Shown here: piece by piece, positions 8,701 through 17,782 of the stretch | Numbering within the stretch: position 1 is the stretch's first letter | How the letters are laid out: every line of letters starts with the position of its first letter | From: Lachnospiraceae bacterium | GTDB taxonomy: Bacteria > Bacillota > Clostridia > Lachnospirales > Lachnospiraceae | Assembly (NCBI GenBank): GCA_017521605.1 | Contig: JAFXCD010000023.1 | Coordinates: forward strand, 1-64,000 | Direction: 5' to 3' | Length of the DNA: 64,000 nucleotides | Made by a program: the position numbers and the translations under genes | Notes under the pieces: generated by a model | The model's database searches: none | What the model saw: the letters and a program-made list of their open reading frames with translations, nothing else | Told to the model about the DNA's origin: nothing

Positions 8701-11700
8701 GCCAATTTGGACAATGTAACATATACAGTAACTGATGGTAATTCCGTTGGAGTTGAACCGGAAAATGATAAAGCACCACATTATTATAATCAAAATGTGG
8801 AAATTACATTTGAGTTAAAAGAAGGTTGTTTCCAAGATAATTACTTGAGTTTAACTGATTCATACCCCTCCAATAGTAGTGAAGGAATAGAATATAGTGT
8901 AAGAACGGATGGGGATAAAAATTATATTACATACTTAATTCCGGAAGAAGCGGAAGGTGTGCACAATGTATCACTATTGTATACAGATAAGGGAAGTAAT
9001 ATAAATGTTACTCATAATACATGTGTAATTATCGATACTACACCACCTGAGGCAGGTGAAATAGCTTATAGTGAGCCAATATTTAGCCTTGATAATACAG
9101 AGTATTTCGCAGCAGATGAGAATAATGCGAAAATTACCTTTGAGATTACAGAAGCCAATTTTCATAAAGAGGGACTGGAACTTCAGGTTTCATTCCTTCC
9201 GGAACATAGTGATGAGTGGGAAACTTACACAATAGATAAAGACCAATTGGTATGTTCCTCTGAAGAAGGCACGGATAAAGTAAGAGTTGTATATACGATA
9301 TCCGCGGGCAATTTTGGTACATTTGTGCTGAGGCTGAAATATGATGATCCATGCAAAAATGGAAATGGAATTCAATTGGTAACAAATAATATTGTAATGG
9401 ACAGAGCAGCTCAAGGTCTTGCTTGGATTTATGATGATAAAACCAATACGGTAGAAAAAGATGAAAAGCTATTCTGTAAGGTGGAAGATGAGGAATTTCA
9501 GGTTGGCATAGCGTTTTCTGAGGATAATTTTGCAGAGACAGGGCTGACTTTTACAGATAGTTTTTATGGAGATGAAAATATTGACTTAGATTGGAATATA
9601 AGTGGAGAAAATTCCAATATTGTATCGGCAGTTTATAAAATTCCTAAGTCAGCAGAGGGAGAACATATTCTGCATTTTAATTATCAGTCCGTTTACGGTA
9701 ATGGTAATATTGATGAGGATTCAAAGCCAATTATTATCGACAGCAAGCCTGCTGAGATAGAGGTTATGGATTATTCAGAAGCTAAGTATATCGATAATGA
9801 GATATTGTACTATAACAAAAAATCAGAGGCTAAGGTTTCCTTCAAAATCAATGAAAAGAATTTTGATAGTACAAACCTAAAAATAATTGATAATTATGAT
9901 GGCCGGGATATTGAGATTGATGCAAATATCGATTATACAAAAGAACCCATAGAGGCAACATGTATAGTTCCTAATGACAAAGAAGGAGTTCATCAATTAA
10001 CCATATCATATAATGCCACCTCCGGTTTGAGTGCTACAATGAAAACCAAAAAGATGATCATTGATAATATTCCGGCAGTAAAAGGAGAAGTTACCTATAG
10101 CGGTTGTACATCAACCGCATCATCTGCGGATGGTACAATCCGTTACTACAAAGGAAGCTCAAATACTAATGATTATGTAGAGGTGACATTTGATATCATT
10201 GAAACAAACTTCCATCAGGCAGGAGTGAAAGTATTGGACAATGGAGTAGAGAATCCTGATATCAATGTGAGAGTTGGAGAGGTTGAGAATGGGAATACTT
10301 ATCCTGTGAAGTGTTATATTCCTAAAACACAGGAAGGTACACATGTGATTACACTGACTTATCAGGACAGATGTGGAAATGGCAGTCCTATTACATTCAC
10401 AACGGATCAGATTGTAGTGGATAGTAATCCTCCTATAATATTAGCATTAGATGCAAAAGAGGCATATGATACCACATCGGCTTCTTTTAAGAGAATGGTT
10501 GATGCTAATGATAATGCTGTTTCTGTTCCGGATGGAACAACCAGATTTATTTATCAGGATGCCATGACCTTCAGACTTGAAATGGAGGAAATAAATTTTG
10601 ATGCCTCAAAAGTAGTTGTAACTGTATACAGGGATGAAGTTGAAGTGAAAAATGGTGACGGATATCAGTATGCTTCTAACAAGAACTGGAATACAGATGC
10701 AAATACCCCGAATATTCATAAATTTAGTTTGGAATTGGGTAAGAAGGACGGTAAATTAATAGACGGTAATTATCAGGTTAAGATGGAGTACACAGACCGG
10801 GCAGGAAATCCAATGGCTGTTTACACCAGTAATGTCATTACCATCGACAGTGACGACCCGGATATCCAAATTACTTATGATAATAATACGGCAAACAATG
10901 GTTCATATTATAACAAGAATAGAGTTGCTACAATTACGATTACAGATAGAAATGTGAATCCGGATGACATTATTGTTAGTGTAACAGCAAAGGATATTGA
11001 CGGTAATGTGGTTCCTTTCAATTTGAAAACAAAGCAGAGTGCTTGGAGTTTCAATAAGTCAACCAATGTATGGACCGGCAAAATTACCTATGATGTGGAT
11101 GCTAATTATGAGGTGGTTATTTCCGGTATTGATATGGCAAGCAATGCATTTGAGAAGAAAGACAGCTTTACAGTTGATAAGACTGCACCCAGTAAAGATA
11201 ACTTTAGATTTGAATATAGTACAGCGATTGCTGATAAGGGCAAATCAAACAATATATTCTATAAAGATAAGGTAACCATTAAGATCATTGCAGAGGATGT
11301 CACCTCTCCTATTGATTATTTTGAATGGGCCTTTATAAAGCAATCAGGGGCAAGTTCGGTTAACAAGGATGCTGAAAACCATATTATAAGAAATAGTGCA
11401 AGTAATTTCACGTATGATGCAAATAAGCGTACAGCAACGGCGGAGATTACTCTGACTGCAGACCAAGTAAAGCAATATCGTGGAAATCTGCGTTTTAAAG
11501 CAACTGATATGGCAGGAAACACCAGTGAGGAGCTTACGGATACAGACAGGATTATTATTGTGGATACAATAGCGCCTACTCGTGCTGTTACATATAGTCC
11601 GGCTAGCCAGATTATCAATGAAAATACATTAAATACTTTGTCAGGATTTGATTATTCATCTGAAAATGCTGGTGTAGTACTTCTGTATAATGCACCGATG

Positions 11701-14124
11701 ACAGTTACTTTTAAGGTGAATGAAGCAAACTTTTATGCAGAAGACATGATTGTCAAAGTAAATGATGCTGAGGTAAAGGTGAATAATTGGTCTAAGGATG
11801 GTGATGAGTGGACAGGCAGCATTAGTTTTGTGGATAATGGAGAGTATGTTGTTAAGTTAAAATATGCAGACCGTTCCACCAACGCAATGGTTGACTATGT
11901 CTCACACAAGATTATCATTGATACTGTAAAACCGCAGATTCAGGTAAGCTATAGCCCGGATGATGTGAAACAGCAATTAGAGGGAATAAAGTATTATGAT
12001 AAGCAGCAGACGGCAAATATTACCATAACAGAGCGTAATTTCAGAGCGGATGACGTTGAAGTGATTGTTAAGGCTAAAGATGTTAACGGTAATGAAATAA
12101 AGGTTACGGATTATTTTGCTTACTTAAAGAATCGAAGCAACTGGTCAAATAACGGAGATGTACATACTGCACAGATTACATTTTCGGCAGATGCGAATTA
12201 TGAATTTGACATACAGTATAAGGATTTGGCGTTGATTTCTGCTGATGATTATGTGAATGATGTATTTACAGTAGATCAGACACCACCTGAGAATGTTACA
12301 GTAAGTTATAGTACACCGGTTGCTGAGAAGAACATGCAGGGAACTGAGTATGAGTATTATAATGAACCAATCGTAGTAACTATTACTGCAGAAGATGGGG
12401 TGAGTGGTATTCATAGCTTTGATTTTAATTACATCAGGGCAGAAGGAACTTCATCAGCAAATGGAGAAAATGTTTCTAATAAGATAGAGGCTCAGAAGAT
12501 TACTTATACGAATGGTAAGAAAACAGCTACTGCTACATTTTTACTTCCTGCTTCAGAGCTGCGTGCAGGAACACAGATTAATGGTAAGGTCGATTATATT
12601 GCATATAATAAGTCATTGTTGTCTACAGAATATAAGGATTCAAAACGTTATATTGTTGATAATCTTTCACCAAATGTAACTGTAGAATTTAACGAAGCTG
12701 TTCAAAATGCAAATAATACTTCTTATTATGCAGACGATATTACGGTTAATATTACTGTTGATGAAGCAAACTTCTATGAAGAAGATGTAAAAGTAAGTGT
12801 TTCAAAAGATGGTGGTGAGCAGAAAGCAGTAGAAGTATCCTGGAGAACTGCATCCGCGGACAGACATGTGGGTACGTTTACATTGTCTGAAGAAGGTGAC
12901 TATAAGATATTTGTTTCTTACCAGGATCCTTCAACAAACCAAATGGGTGATTATGAGTCAAACAAATTGACTATTGATAAAACCAAACCGACTGCAAGAG
13001 TAACCGGTATTAGAAACAAATCAGCTAATAAGAATAAAACAGTTGGATTTGTGGTGACGGTTGAGGATACGAATCTGGATACAGAAGGATTTACTCCTAG
13101 ATTGATGGCAGAAATCAGAGATGACTCAGGCGAAATCAAAGAGGTAGATTGTACGGATATAGGAAAGGTAGAAGTGGTTATGGATGGTCAAGGCTGTACA
13201 TACACGATTACCAATATAGAGCAAGATGGTATCTATCGCTTCAAGAGTTGGGTAACAGATATGTCCGGAAATGTTACAGAGGATATGGTGGTTGAAGGTA
13301 TTGTTGACCAAACAGTATCCGTTCTGGAATTCTCTATAAATCGTAATGGTTCTACCTATGGATTGGATGAGACTACCAAGGCACTGAATAACAGTGTGGT
13401 GAAGGAAGCTAAGGATATTGTTGTATATGAGACCAATCCGGATGAAATTAAGAATATAAAAATTACCTTATTTAAAAACGATAAAACAATCATTTTAGTA
13501 GAAGGTAAGGATTATGTAGTAAATAGGATTTCAGAGGATGGTGAATGGTATAAATATGAATACGTAATATTCGCCAGCAACTTTATAGAGGATGGTACAT
13601 ATCGTATTTCTATTTATTCTGAGGATAAGGCAGGAAATGTTGCAGAGAACAATTTGGATGTAAAGAATGTGGAAATCAATTTTGGTGTTGATAAAACATT
13701 GCCGAATCTGATTGTTACCAATTTGGAAAGTAAAACGACTTATCCCTTGGAGAAACTTAGTGTATTAATGCAGGCAACAGATAATATGAGATTGGTTAAT
13801 GTAACTGTTGAACTGGATGGAAAAGTAATTGCTACCTGGGATGAGGAGCAAATCCGACAGATGAGTAGTAATCTGCAGGATTTTGTGTTTGATATCATGG
13901 GTGATACAACTCAGGCTCATACAGTAATAATTACTTTGACAGATATTGCAGGTAACCAAAGAGTAGAAACAATATCAGATTTTTATGTAACAACAAATCT
14001 TTGGGTACGTTTTATTAACAATAAAGTATTATTCTATGGTTCAATTATGTCTTGCTTATTGGTTGGAGTTTCGATAGTTCCGTTGTGGAAACGAAGAAAA
14101 AAACGTAGAGAAGCAAGAGGATAA
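5752..14124 (+). CDS. Giant cell-surface protein with about 19 Ig-like repeats
   Basis: A 2790-residue protein. A signal peptide (residues 1-34, probable cut after VVNA) leads to a unique N-terminal region. From about residue 332 to 2647 the phrase I/V-D-x-x-x-P followed by a Y-S-type strand recurs 19 times at intervals of roughly 100-160 residues; this is the linker between bacterial Ig-like/Ig_3-type beta-sandwiches. Many repeats end in AGN or DRAGN. The C-terminus has a transmembrane helix (about 2759-2778) and a basic tail (KRRKKRREARG). No LPXTG motif is seen, so anchoring is by membrane helix. Likely role: a long stalk or adhesin projecting from the wall. It is last in the phosphatase-kinase operon, 42 bases after the small membrane protein. 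A run of nine G at 7307-7315 (about residue 519) would truncate the protein on slippage in either direction. Confidence 0.88.
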   Translation: MNETTLRMRKTLAFMMIWVLLFNNIPMLNWVVNAQESGNVSVSDNGSVTGGDVTGGDYEVINKEYISFSDDKFAVSVGDSDWQKYDYKVLTSPVKAIYEDGMWDISDCDFPCSFEVLRTDKNSNEAKLLKFKIEGLHTKLEFTAVPGKEHIYGTAKSVEISAEFDDDAMKNGREITYTVVDLVTNEYGEEVESNNSQIAYIKKENGKNILVFNDGQVGKIRIKASVGKSGKYAESKIEHDVQIVNEAKPEEQPKYHRWTDADGWVEVEENAIYDHILMVKPPTGYELLMDNKIEGHEKKTYNRYQEGVYEKAFYLRNKTTGGITEAYSVVVDKTGPQIIKAEYSQWFGGEKKKKDNYGNESTEYIYGTYIPMTEKNNEGKPKYNYEYVTLYYNEAVNMTFTIDESDLKKVEAKIYRNGNECTEEIRDQNDKKEIITYSIPYNDNPNESVNYYVVKIKLTDNVGNITNYTSETICLLPRLTYLSSGYFAYDEFKNGIPKRVDYYVLVEGENGQKKESYSWGGEPNAKVYFNESFSMWFPNSFNNPNLHILTASKNGIVHQPMGSGVNNAYGVVGIADEGEYKITIYNTINKENQLIETLIYDKTPPSIEATYEGERYLVKKNGVEKTLPNNYENGKDSDYEFYYEGDVNLKFTITEPNLSEIIFKDSYYTDDNQPTVEWTREGDKWIAEYKIEESKEGDHQIIITAKDKLGYETTFTSEHLMIEREKAKLDRKVYTPWLTSNDIIGVPGYSAPDKDYVAGDDENVKLYYNGDMEMTFYIKKKKMDTNCITFKDSTKADPIQLEWTKVGDENSDIWKATYKIAETELGEHIITLKYQYDEEYDINWTSEKINIIDTTLPKINEVKYSGIKRVENADGSEPENVNATQISEEMKVFANGDLWLFFDVEEANIDDIKKLVLVDNGVAIEHEVDEWYTLPDNKKEWYNPYRIPSARNEKHRIILKYVAEDSTETVLWTSAEILMDNIDANLDNVTYTVTDGNSVGVEPENDKAPHYYNQNVEITFELKEGCFQDNYLSLTDSYPSNSSEGIEYSVRTDGDKNYITYLIPEEAEGVHNVSLLYTDKGSNINVTHNTCVIIDTTPPEAGEIAYSEPIFSLDNTEYFAADENNAKITFEITEANFHKEGLELQVSFLPEHSDEWETYTIDKDQLVCSSEEGTDKVRVVYTISAGNFGTFVLRLKYDDPCKNGNGIQLVTNNIVMDRAAQGLAWIYDDKTNTVEKDEKLFCKVEDEEFQVGIAFSEDNFAETGLTFTDSFYGDENIDLDWNISGENSNIVSAVYKIPKSAEGEHILHFNYQSVYGNGNIDEDSKPIIIDSKPAEIEVMDYSEAKYIDNEILYYNKKSEAKVSFKINEKNFDSTNLKIIDNYDGRDIEIDANIDYTKEPIEATCIVPNDKEGVHQLTISYNATSGLSATMKTKKMIIDNIPAVKGEVTYSGCTSTASSADGTIRYYKGSSNTNDYVEVTFDIIETNFHQAGVKVLDNGVENPDINVRVGEVENGNTYPVKCYIPKTQEGTHVITLTYQDRCGNGSPITFTTDQIVVDSNPPIILALDAKEAYDTTSASFKRMVDANDNAVSVPDGTTRFIYQDAMTFRLEMEEINFDASKVVVTVYRDEVEVKNGDGYQYASNKNWNTDANTPNIHKFSLELGKKDGKLIDGNYQVKMEYTDRAGNPMAVYTSNVITIDSDDPDIQITYDNNTANNGSYYNKNRVATITITDRNVNPDDIIVSVTAKDIDGNVVPFNLKTKQSAWSFNKSTNVWTGKITYDVDANYEVVISGIDMASNAFEKKDSFTVDKTAPSKDNFRFEYSTAIADKGKSNNIFYKDKVTIKIIAEDVTSPIDYFEWAFIKQSGASSVNKDAENHIIRNSASNFTYDANKRTATAEITLTADQVKQYRGNLRFKATDMAGNTSEELTDTDRIIIVDTIAPTRAVTYSPASQIINENTLNTLSGFDYSSENAGVVLLYNAPMTVTFKVNEANFYAEDMIVKVNDAEVKVNNWSKDGDEWTGSISFVDNGEYVVKLKYADRSTNAMVDYVSHKIIIDTVKPQIQVSYSPDDVKQQLEGIKYYDKQQTANITITERNFRADDVEVIVKAKDVNGNEIKVTDYFAYLKNRSNWSNNGDVHTAQITFSADANYEFDIQYKDLALISADDYVNDVFTVDQTPPENVTVSYSTPVAEKNMQGTEYEYYNEPIVVTITAEDGVSGIHSFDFNYIRAEGTSSANGENVSNKIEAQKITYTNGKKTATATFLLPASELRAGTQINGKVDYIAYNKSLLSTEYKDSKRYIVDNLSPNVTVEFNEAVQNANNTSYYADDITVNITVDEANFYEEDVKVSVSKDGGEQKAVEVSWRTASADRHVGTFTLSEEGDYKIFVSYQDPSTNQMGDYESNKLTIDKTKPTARVTGIRNKSANKNKTVGFVVTVEDTNLDTEGFTPRLMAEIRDDSGEIKEVDCTDIGKVEVVMDGQGCTYTITNIEQDGIYRFKSWVTDMSGNVTEDMVVEGIVDQTVSVLEFSINRNGSTYGLDETTKALNNSVVKEAKDIVVYETNPDEIKNIKITLFKNDKTIILVEGKDYVVNRISEDGEWYKYEYVIFASNFIEDGTYRISIYSEDKAGNVAENNLDVKNVEINFGVDKTLPNLIVTNLESKTTYPLEKLSVLMQATDNMRLVNVTVELDGKVIATWDEEQIRQMSSNLQDFVFDIMGDTTQAHTVIITLTDIAGNQRVETISDFYVTTNLWVRFINNKVLFYGSIMSCLLVGVSIVPLWKRRKKRREARG
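7307..7315 (+). repeat. G9 homopolymer inside the giant surface protein gene
   Basis: Nine consecutive G in an otherwise AT-rich gene, encoding Trp-Gly-Gly-Glu. Loss of one G leads to TAA at 7397-7399; gain of one G leads to TAA at 7320-7322. Either change would cut the protein to about 520-545 residues and remove its membrane anchor. Confidence 0.8.
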
Positions 14125-14151
14125 AGGAATTAGGTGTTTTAGTAAAATCAA

Positions 14152-14177
14152 GGGGCTGATGTGGAAATGTCAGTCCC
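14152..14177 (+). terminator. Weak hairpin after the giant surface protein gene
   Basis: GGGGCTGA (14152-14159) pairs with TCAGTCCC (14170-14177) with one G-U pair. The tail (TATAAATATG) is A/T-rich but has no T run, so termination would be inefficient or of another type. Confidence 0.45.
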
Positions 14178-14312
14178 TATAAATATGTATAATATTGTTG
14201 CAGGATAATAGGAGGAAAATTCCGTATTTGGAGTGAAATCTACTATTGATAAAAGGGATTATGTGTTACAATAAAAATAGAATAATAGGGGTGATTATTA
14301 AGGAGGGTTACA

Positions 14313-16307
14313 ATGAAAATTTATGTAGATTCGAAAGCAGGTCATGATGGCAACGGTACAAAGGAGATGCCTTTTCGTCGTATTGATGATGCAGCGAAAG
14401 TAGCAGTAGCAGGAGATGAGGTGCTGGTAGCGCCGGGGGTTTATCGTGAGTATGTAAATCCTGTCAATGCAGGTACTGCAGAAGCTCGTATATCTTACCG
14501 TAGTGTGGAGCCTTTGGGGGCAGTTATTACCGGTGCAGAAGCAGTGAAGAATTGGAAGAACTATGAAGGTGATGTATGGGTATGCCGCATTATTAACAGT
14601 ATCTTTGGAGATTACAATCCCTATACCACTTTCGTGTATGGCGACTGGTATTTTGCCAAGGCGGACAAGCATACCGGCTGTGTGTATTTGAATGACAAGG
14701 CTATGTATGAGACCGCTACTTTGGAAGAATGTATGAAGCCGGAAGTATATGAGTATAGTTGGGTACCCGAGGATTCTCTTTATAAATGGTATACCGAGCA
14801 GGATAAGGAAAAGGATGAAACCATTATCTATGCCAACTTCTTGGGAGCTAATCCTAATGAAGAAAATGTAGAAATCAATGTAAGACGTATGTGCTTTTTC
14901 CCTGCAAAAACAGGAGTAAGCTATATTACCGTAAGCGGATTTAATATTAATAAGGCTGCAACTACCTGGGCACCTCCCGCTGCTTTCCAGGATGGTATGA
15001 TCGGACCGCATTGGAGTAAGGGTTGGATTATCGAGGATTGCGATATTTCGAACAGTAAGTGTTCCGGTATTTCTCTGGGCAAGTACTATGACCCGGACAA
15101 CAATCACTATTTTACCAACAAATACGTAAAGAGTCCTACCCAGATGGAGCGTGATGCGGTATGTCGCGGTCAGTTCCATGGATGGAAGAAGGAGAGAATC
15201 GGTAGTCATATCATCCGCCGTAACAATATTCACCACTGCGAACAGGGTGGTATTATCGGCCGTATGGGTGGTGTGTTCAGTATTATTGAGGACAACCATA
15301 TCCATCACATCAACAATATGATGGAGTTGGGCGGTGCGGAGATTTCTGGTATTAAGATTCACGCAGCAATTGACGTAACCATCCGTCGTAACCATATTCA
15401 TCATTGTACTATGGGTGTATGGTGTGACTGGGAAGCACAGGGAACCAGAATCAGCCAGAACCTTCTTCATGACAATCAGAGACCTAAGTTTGCCAAGGCT
15501 CTTCCCGGTGGTATGATGTCTCAGGATATTTTCATCGAGGTAAGTCATGGACCTACTTTGATTGATCATAATATCATGCTTTCCGAAGCAGGTGTAAGAT
15601 TTGCTACCCAGGGTGTGGCAATGGTACATAATCTGGTGTGTGGTGCGCTGACAGATGTAGGCGGCGGTACTACCTGGCGTTATACCCCTTATCATATGCC
15701 TCATCGTACGGAAGTGATGGGCTTTATGACCTTCCTTCATGGCGATGACAGATTCTATAACAATATTTTCGTACAGAAGTATCCTGCACAGGATGTGCTT
15801 ACCCGTCATGATTCTGATGATGGCGTGGATTCTGAGAATCGTGTAGTAGGTACATGGACCTTTGATGAATATCCTACCTTCGAGGAGTGGAGTGCACAGT
15901 TTGATTTCAGCAAGCCTGCTAATATGAAGGCATTGGAGCCTGTGCATTTCGGACATCTGCCGATATGGTCAGAAGGAAACCTGTATCTGGGTGGTGCAAA
16001 GGCATGGAAGAAGGAAGTAAGCGGACAGGTAGTGAATAATACTCCCGATGATATCCGTGTAGAGCTGGTAGAAAAGGATGGAAAGTATTATCTTGACACC
16101 AATGTGTATGAATTCTTAGGTGACTTTGAGGATAGAATGATTAACACTGAGATTTTAGGTAAGGCATTTGAGCCGGAGCAGTATTTCGAGAATCCGGACA
16201 GAACACCGATTACATTTAATACCGACTATTTCGGTGAGCACCGCGGTGTGACTGTTATTCCCGGACCTTTTGCTGATGCAGAAGACTGGAAAGAGAGAGA
16301 AGTATAA
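14313..16307 (+). CDS. GH120-family beta-xylosidase (right-handed beta-helix)
   Basis: A 664-residue protein without signal peptide, so cytoplasmic. The N-terminus (IYVDSKAGHDGNGTKEMPF) and long stretches such as NVEINVRR, GPHWSKGWIIED, HAAIDV, DWEAQGTR and EVSHGP match, from memory, XylC of Thermoanaerobacterium saccharolyticum, the founding GH120 enzyme, which cuts xylose from xylo-oligosaccharides. The catalytic pair of XylC (Asp nucleophile in the DWEAQGTR block, Glu acid/base in the EVSHGP block) is present as D372 and E409. The spacing is 37 residues against 23 in XylC because of an insertion (about RPKFAKALPGGMM). The ribosome site is AAGGAGGG. The gene stands alone, with a strong terminator 14 bases after the stop codon. 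Confidence 0.85.
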   Translation: MKIYVDSKAGHDGNGTKEMPFRRIDDAAKVAVAGDEVLVAPGVYREYVNPVNAGTAEARISYRSVEPLGAVITGAEAVKNWKNYEGDVWVCRIINSIFGDYNPYTTFVYGDWYFAKADKHTGCVYLNDKAMYETATLEECMKPEVYEYSWVPEDSLYKWYTEQDKEKDETIIYANFLGANPNEENVEINVRRMCFFPAKTGVSYITVSGFNINKAATTWAPPAAFQDGMIGPHWSKGWIIEDCDISNSKCSGISLGKYYDPDNNHYFTNKYVKSPTQMERDAVCRGQFHGWKKERIGSHIIRRNNIHHCEQGGIIGRMGGVFSIIEDNHIHHINNMMELGGAEISGIKIHAAIDVTIRRNHIHHCTMGVWCDWEAQGTRISQNLLHDNQRPKFAKALPGGMMSQDIFIEVSHGPTLIDHNIMLSEAGVRFATQGVAMVHNLVCGALTDVGGGTTWRYTPYHMPHRTEVMGFMTFLHGDDRFYNNIFVQKYPAQDVLTRHDSDDGVDSENRVVGTWTFDEYPTFEEWSAQFDFSKPANMKALEPVHFGHLPIWSEGNLYLGGAKAWKKEVSGQVVNNTPDDIRVELVEKDGKYYLDTNVYEFLGDFEDRMINTEILGKAFEPEQYFENPDRTPITFNTDYFGEHRGVTVIPGPFADAEDWKEREV

Positions 16308-16320
16308 AGTAACTGATAAG

Positions 16321-16353
16321 AGACTCACCGTGGTGGACACGGTGGGTCTTTTT
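16321..16353 (+). terminator. Strong terminator of the GH120 gene
   Basis: A perfect 12-pair stem (16321-16332 with 16338-16349, two ends AGAC/GTCT, one G-U pair), 5-base loop GTGGA, then TTTTT. Confidence 0.9.
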
Positions 16354-16356
16354 CGG

Positions 16357-16748
16357 TTCTCCCATAGGGCTGGAAAAAAGTGCCTATAGGGAGAGGATGT
16401 GACTACTTTTCGGGGGACGAACTGTGGAATTCTGCCCATGAGACTGGAATTAGGTGATTGTGAGTAGAAAATATGAGAGTTTTTTGTGGGTTCAAATCAG
16501 AGAATTCTACCCATATGGTTATCATATAGCTTAATGGGTAGAAGAATTTGTATATTTAGGTGGTTTTATGCAGGATATTTCTACCCATAGGACTGGTGAT
16601 AAGCACTTATAGGTAGAAAATTAAGTGGTTTTAGGACAAAAAGTTCTGCCTAAAAGAAGATGAAATGCTGAAAATAGGCAGAAGATTGAGAAATTATAGC
16701 TAGGAAATTCTGCCTATACAAGGTAAAATAGGAGATAATAGGCAGAAG
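16357..16748. repeat. Cluster of six related hairpin repeats
   Basis: This 392-base non-coding stretch holds six inverted repeats in a row, all variants of TTCTRCCYATA paired with TATRGGYAGAA over 15-35 base loops. Positions: 16357-16370/16382-16395; a decayed copy about 16429-16470; 16505-16514/16534-16543 (perfect, 10 pairs); 16578-16589/16608-16619; 16644-16652/16675-16683 (perfect, 9 pairs); 16708-16717/16738-16747 (perfect, 10 pairs). Arms differ between copies (TACCCAT, TACC, TGCCTA) but stay complementary within a copy, which points to selection for pairing. No protein-coding gene is seen. The last hairpin ends 26 bases before the WYL regulator start. Confidence 0.8.
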
Positions 16749-16773
16749 CCATATGAGAGGAAATGAAGATATT

Positions 16774-17682
16774 ATGAAAATTGACCGCTTGATCGGTATT
16801 ATTACCACATTGCAACAGCAGAAGTTTGTGACGGCACCCTATCTGGCAGAGAAATTTGAGGTGTCCAGACGTACTATAAATCGTGATATTGAAGATATTT
16901 GTAAGGCCGGCATTCCCGTTGTAACTACCCAAGGTGCCAATGGTGGGATTTCCATTATGGAGGGCTTCGCTCTGGATACTACTGTATTTACGGAGCAGGA
17001 GTTGTCAGCCATCTTTACAGGTTTAAAGTCGTTAGATAGTGTATCTAATTCTGGAAATGCAGAAAAGCTGGCGCAGAAGATTGGGGGTAGTTCGGTAATT
17101 TCGCTGACAGAGCATATGATGATAGACCTGGCATCTTTCTATAAAGATGATTTGGCAACAAAAATGGATATCATTAAGCAGGCAATTAAAGAATCCAGAT
17201 GCATTTCTTTTCATTATTGCTACAATAAGGGAGAGGCGGACAAGGTTATCGAGCCCTACCTGATTGTGTTCAAATGGTCGGATTGGTATGTGTTCGGTTT
17301 TTGTAAGGAGCAGCAGGATTTTCGCATGTTTAAGCTTCGGCGTTTGTGGGATTTGCGGATGACGGAGGACTGCTTTATTGTAAGAGAGCTACCGGAGGAG
17401 AAAAAGCAGTTTGGAACACATATGGCGGATGACTATGTGATTAAGGCGGTGTATGACGCATCGGTAAAGTTTAGATTGGTAGAAGAATACGGTCCTACTT
17501 CTTTTATAGAGCAAGAAGATGGAAAACTTTATACGGAATGGGGATTTACAAGTCCGGAGATGGCTGTGGAGTGGTTTTTAAGTTTTGGAAGTGAAGTGGA
17601 GATTATCGGACCGGAGAGTTTTAAAGAACGATATATAGTGGAACTTGAGAAGATGCTGCAAATACATAGAAGTAAAATATGA
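16774..17682 (+). CDS. HTH/WYL-domain transcriptional regulator (YafY-like)
   Basis: A 302-residue regulator from the start chosen here. The N-terminal winged helix-turn-helix (LAEKFEVSRRTINRDIEDICKAG, about residues 23-45) is followed by a ligand-sensing WYL-type domain (about 135-215: IKESRCISFHYCYNKGE, VIEPYLIVFKWSDWYVFGFC) and a C-terminal extension. Proteins of this type bind small ligands or nucleic acid and control nearby genes. An upstream in-frame ATG at 16753 lacks a ribosome site; MKIDRLIGII at 16774 is the typical family beginning and has AGAGG upstream, though somewhat far. It lies directly after the hairpin cluster and before a DUF3795-like gene; its target is unknown. Confidence 0.88.
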   Translation: MKIDRLIGIITTLQQQKFVTAPYLAEKFEVSRRTINRDIEDICKAGIPVVTTQGANGGISIMEGFALDTTVFTEQELSAIFTGLKSLDSVSNSGNAEKLAQKIGGSSVISLTEHMMIDLASFYKDDLATKMDIIKQAIKESRCISFHYCYNKGEADKVIEPYLIVFKWSDWYVFGFCKEQQDFRMFKLRRLWDLRMTEDCFIVRELPEEKKQFGTHMADDYVIKAVYDASVKFRLVEEYGPTSFIEQEDGKLYTEWGFTSPEMAVEWFLSFGSEVEIIGPESFKERYIVELEKMLQIHRSKI

Positions 17683-17709
17683 ATCAATGCTAGATGTTGA
17701 TTTGCAATC

Positions 17710-17737
17710 AAACATGACATACAGATGTCATGTTTTG
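17710..17737 (+). terminator. Palindrome between the WYL regulator and the DUF3795-like gene
   Basis: AACATGACAT (17711-17720) and ATGTCATGTT (17725-17734) form a perfect 10-pair stem with loop ACAG, followed by only TTG. It may be a weak terminator or an operator for the downstream genes, possibly of the WYL regulator. Confidence 0.45.
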
Positions 17738-17782
17738 AAGAGTAGAATTTCTACAGAATCACAAAAGAGGAGGAGAAATGAG

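Noticed and set aside
13984-14124. LPXTG sortase anchor on the giant surface protein
   Set aside because: No LPXTG-like motif precedes the C-terminal hydrophobic helix; only a membrane helix and basic tail are visible.
14298-15956. A 552-codon open frame on the minus strand across the GH120 gene
   Set aside because: It is antisense to a well-supported enzyme gene, has a His/Ile/Thr-rich unnatural composition, no ribosome site, and arises from the codon bias of the true gene.
16357-16748. CRISPR array
   Set aside because: The repeated unit is a palindrome whose arms vary, loops differ in length, there are no uniform spacers, and no cas genes are present.
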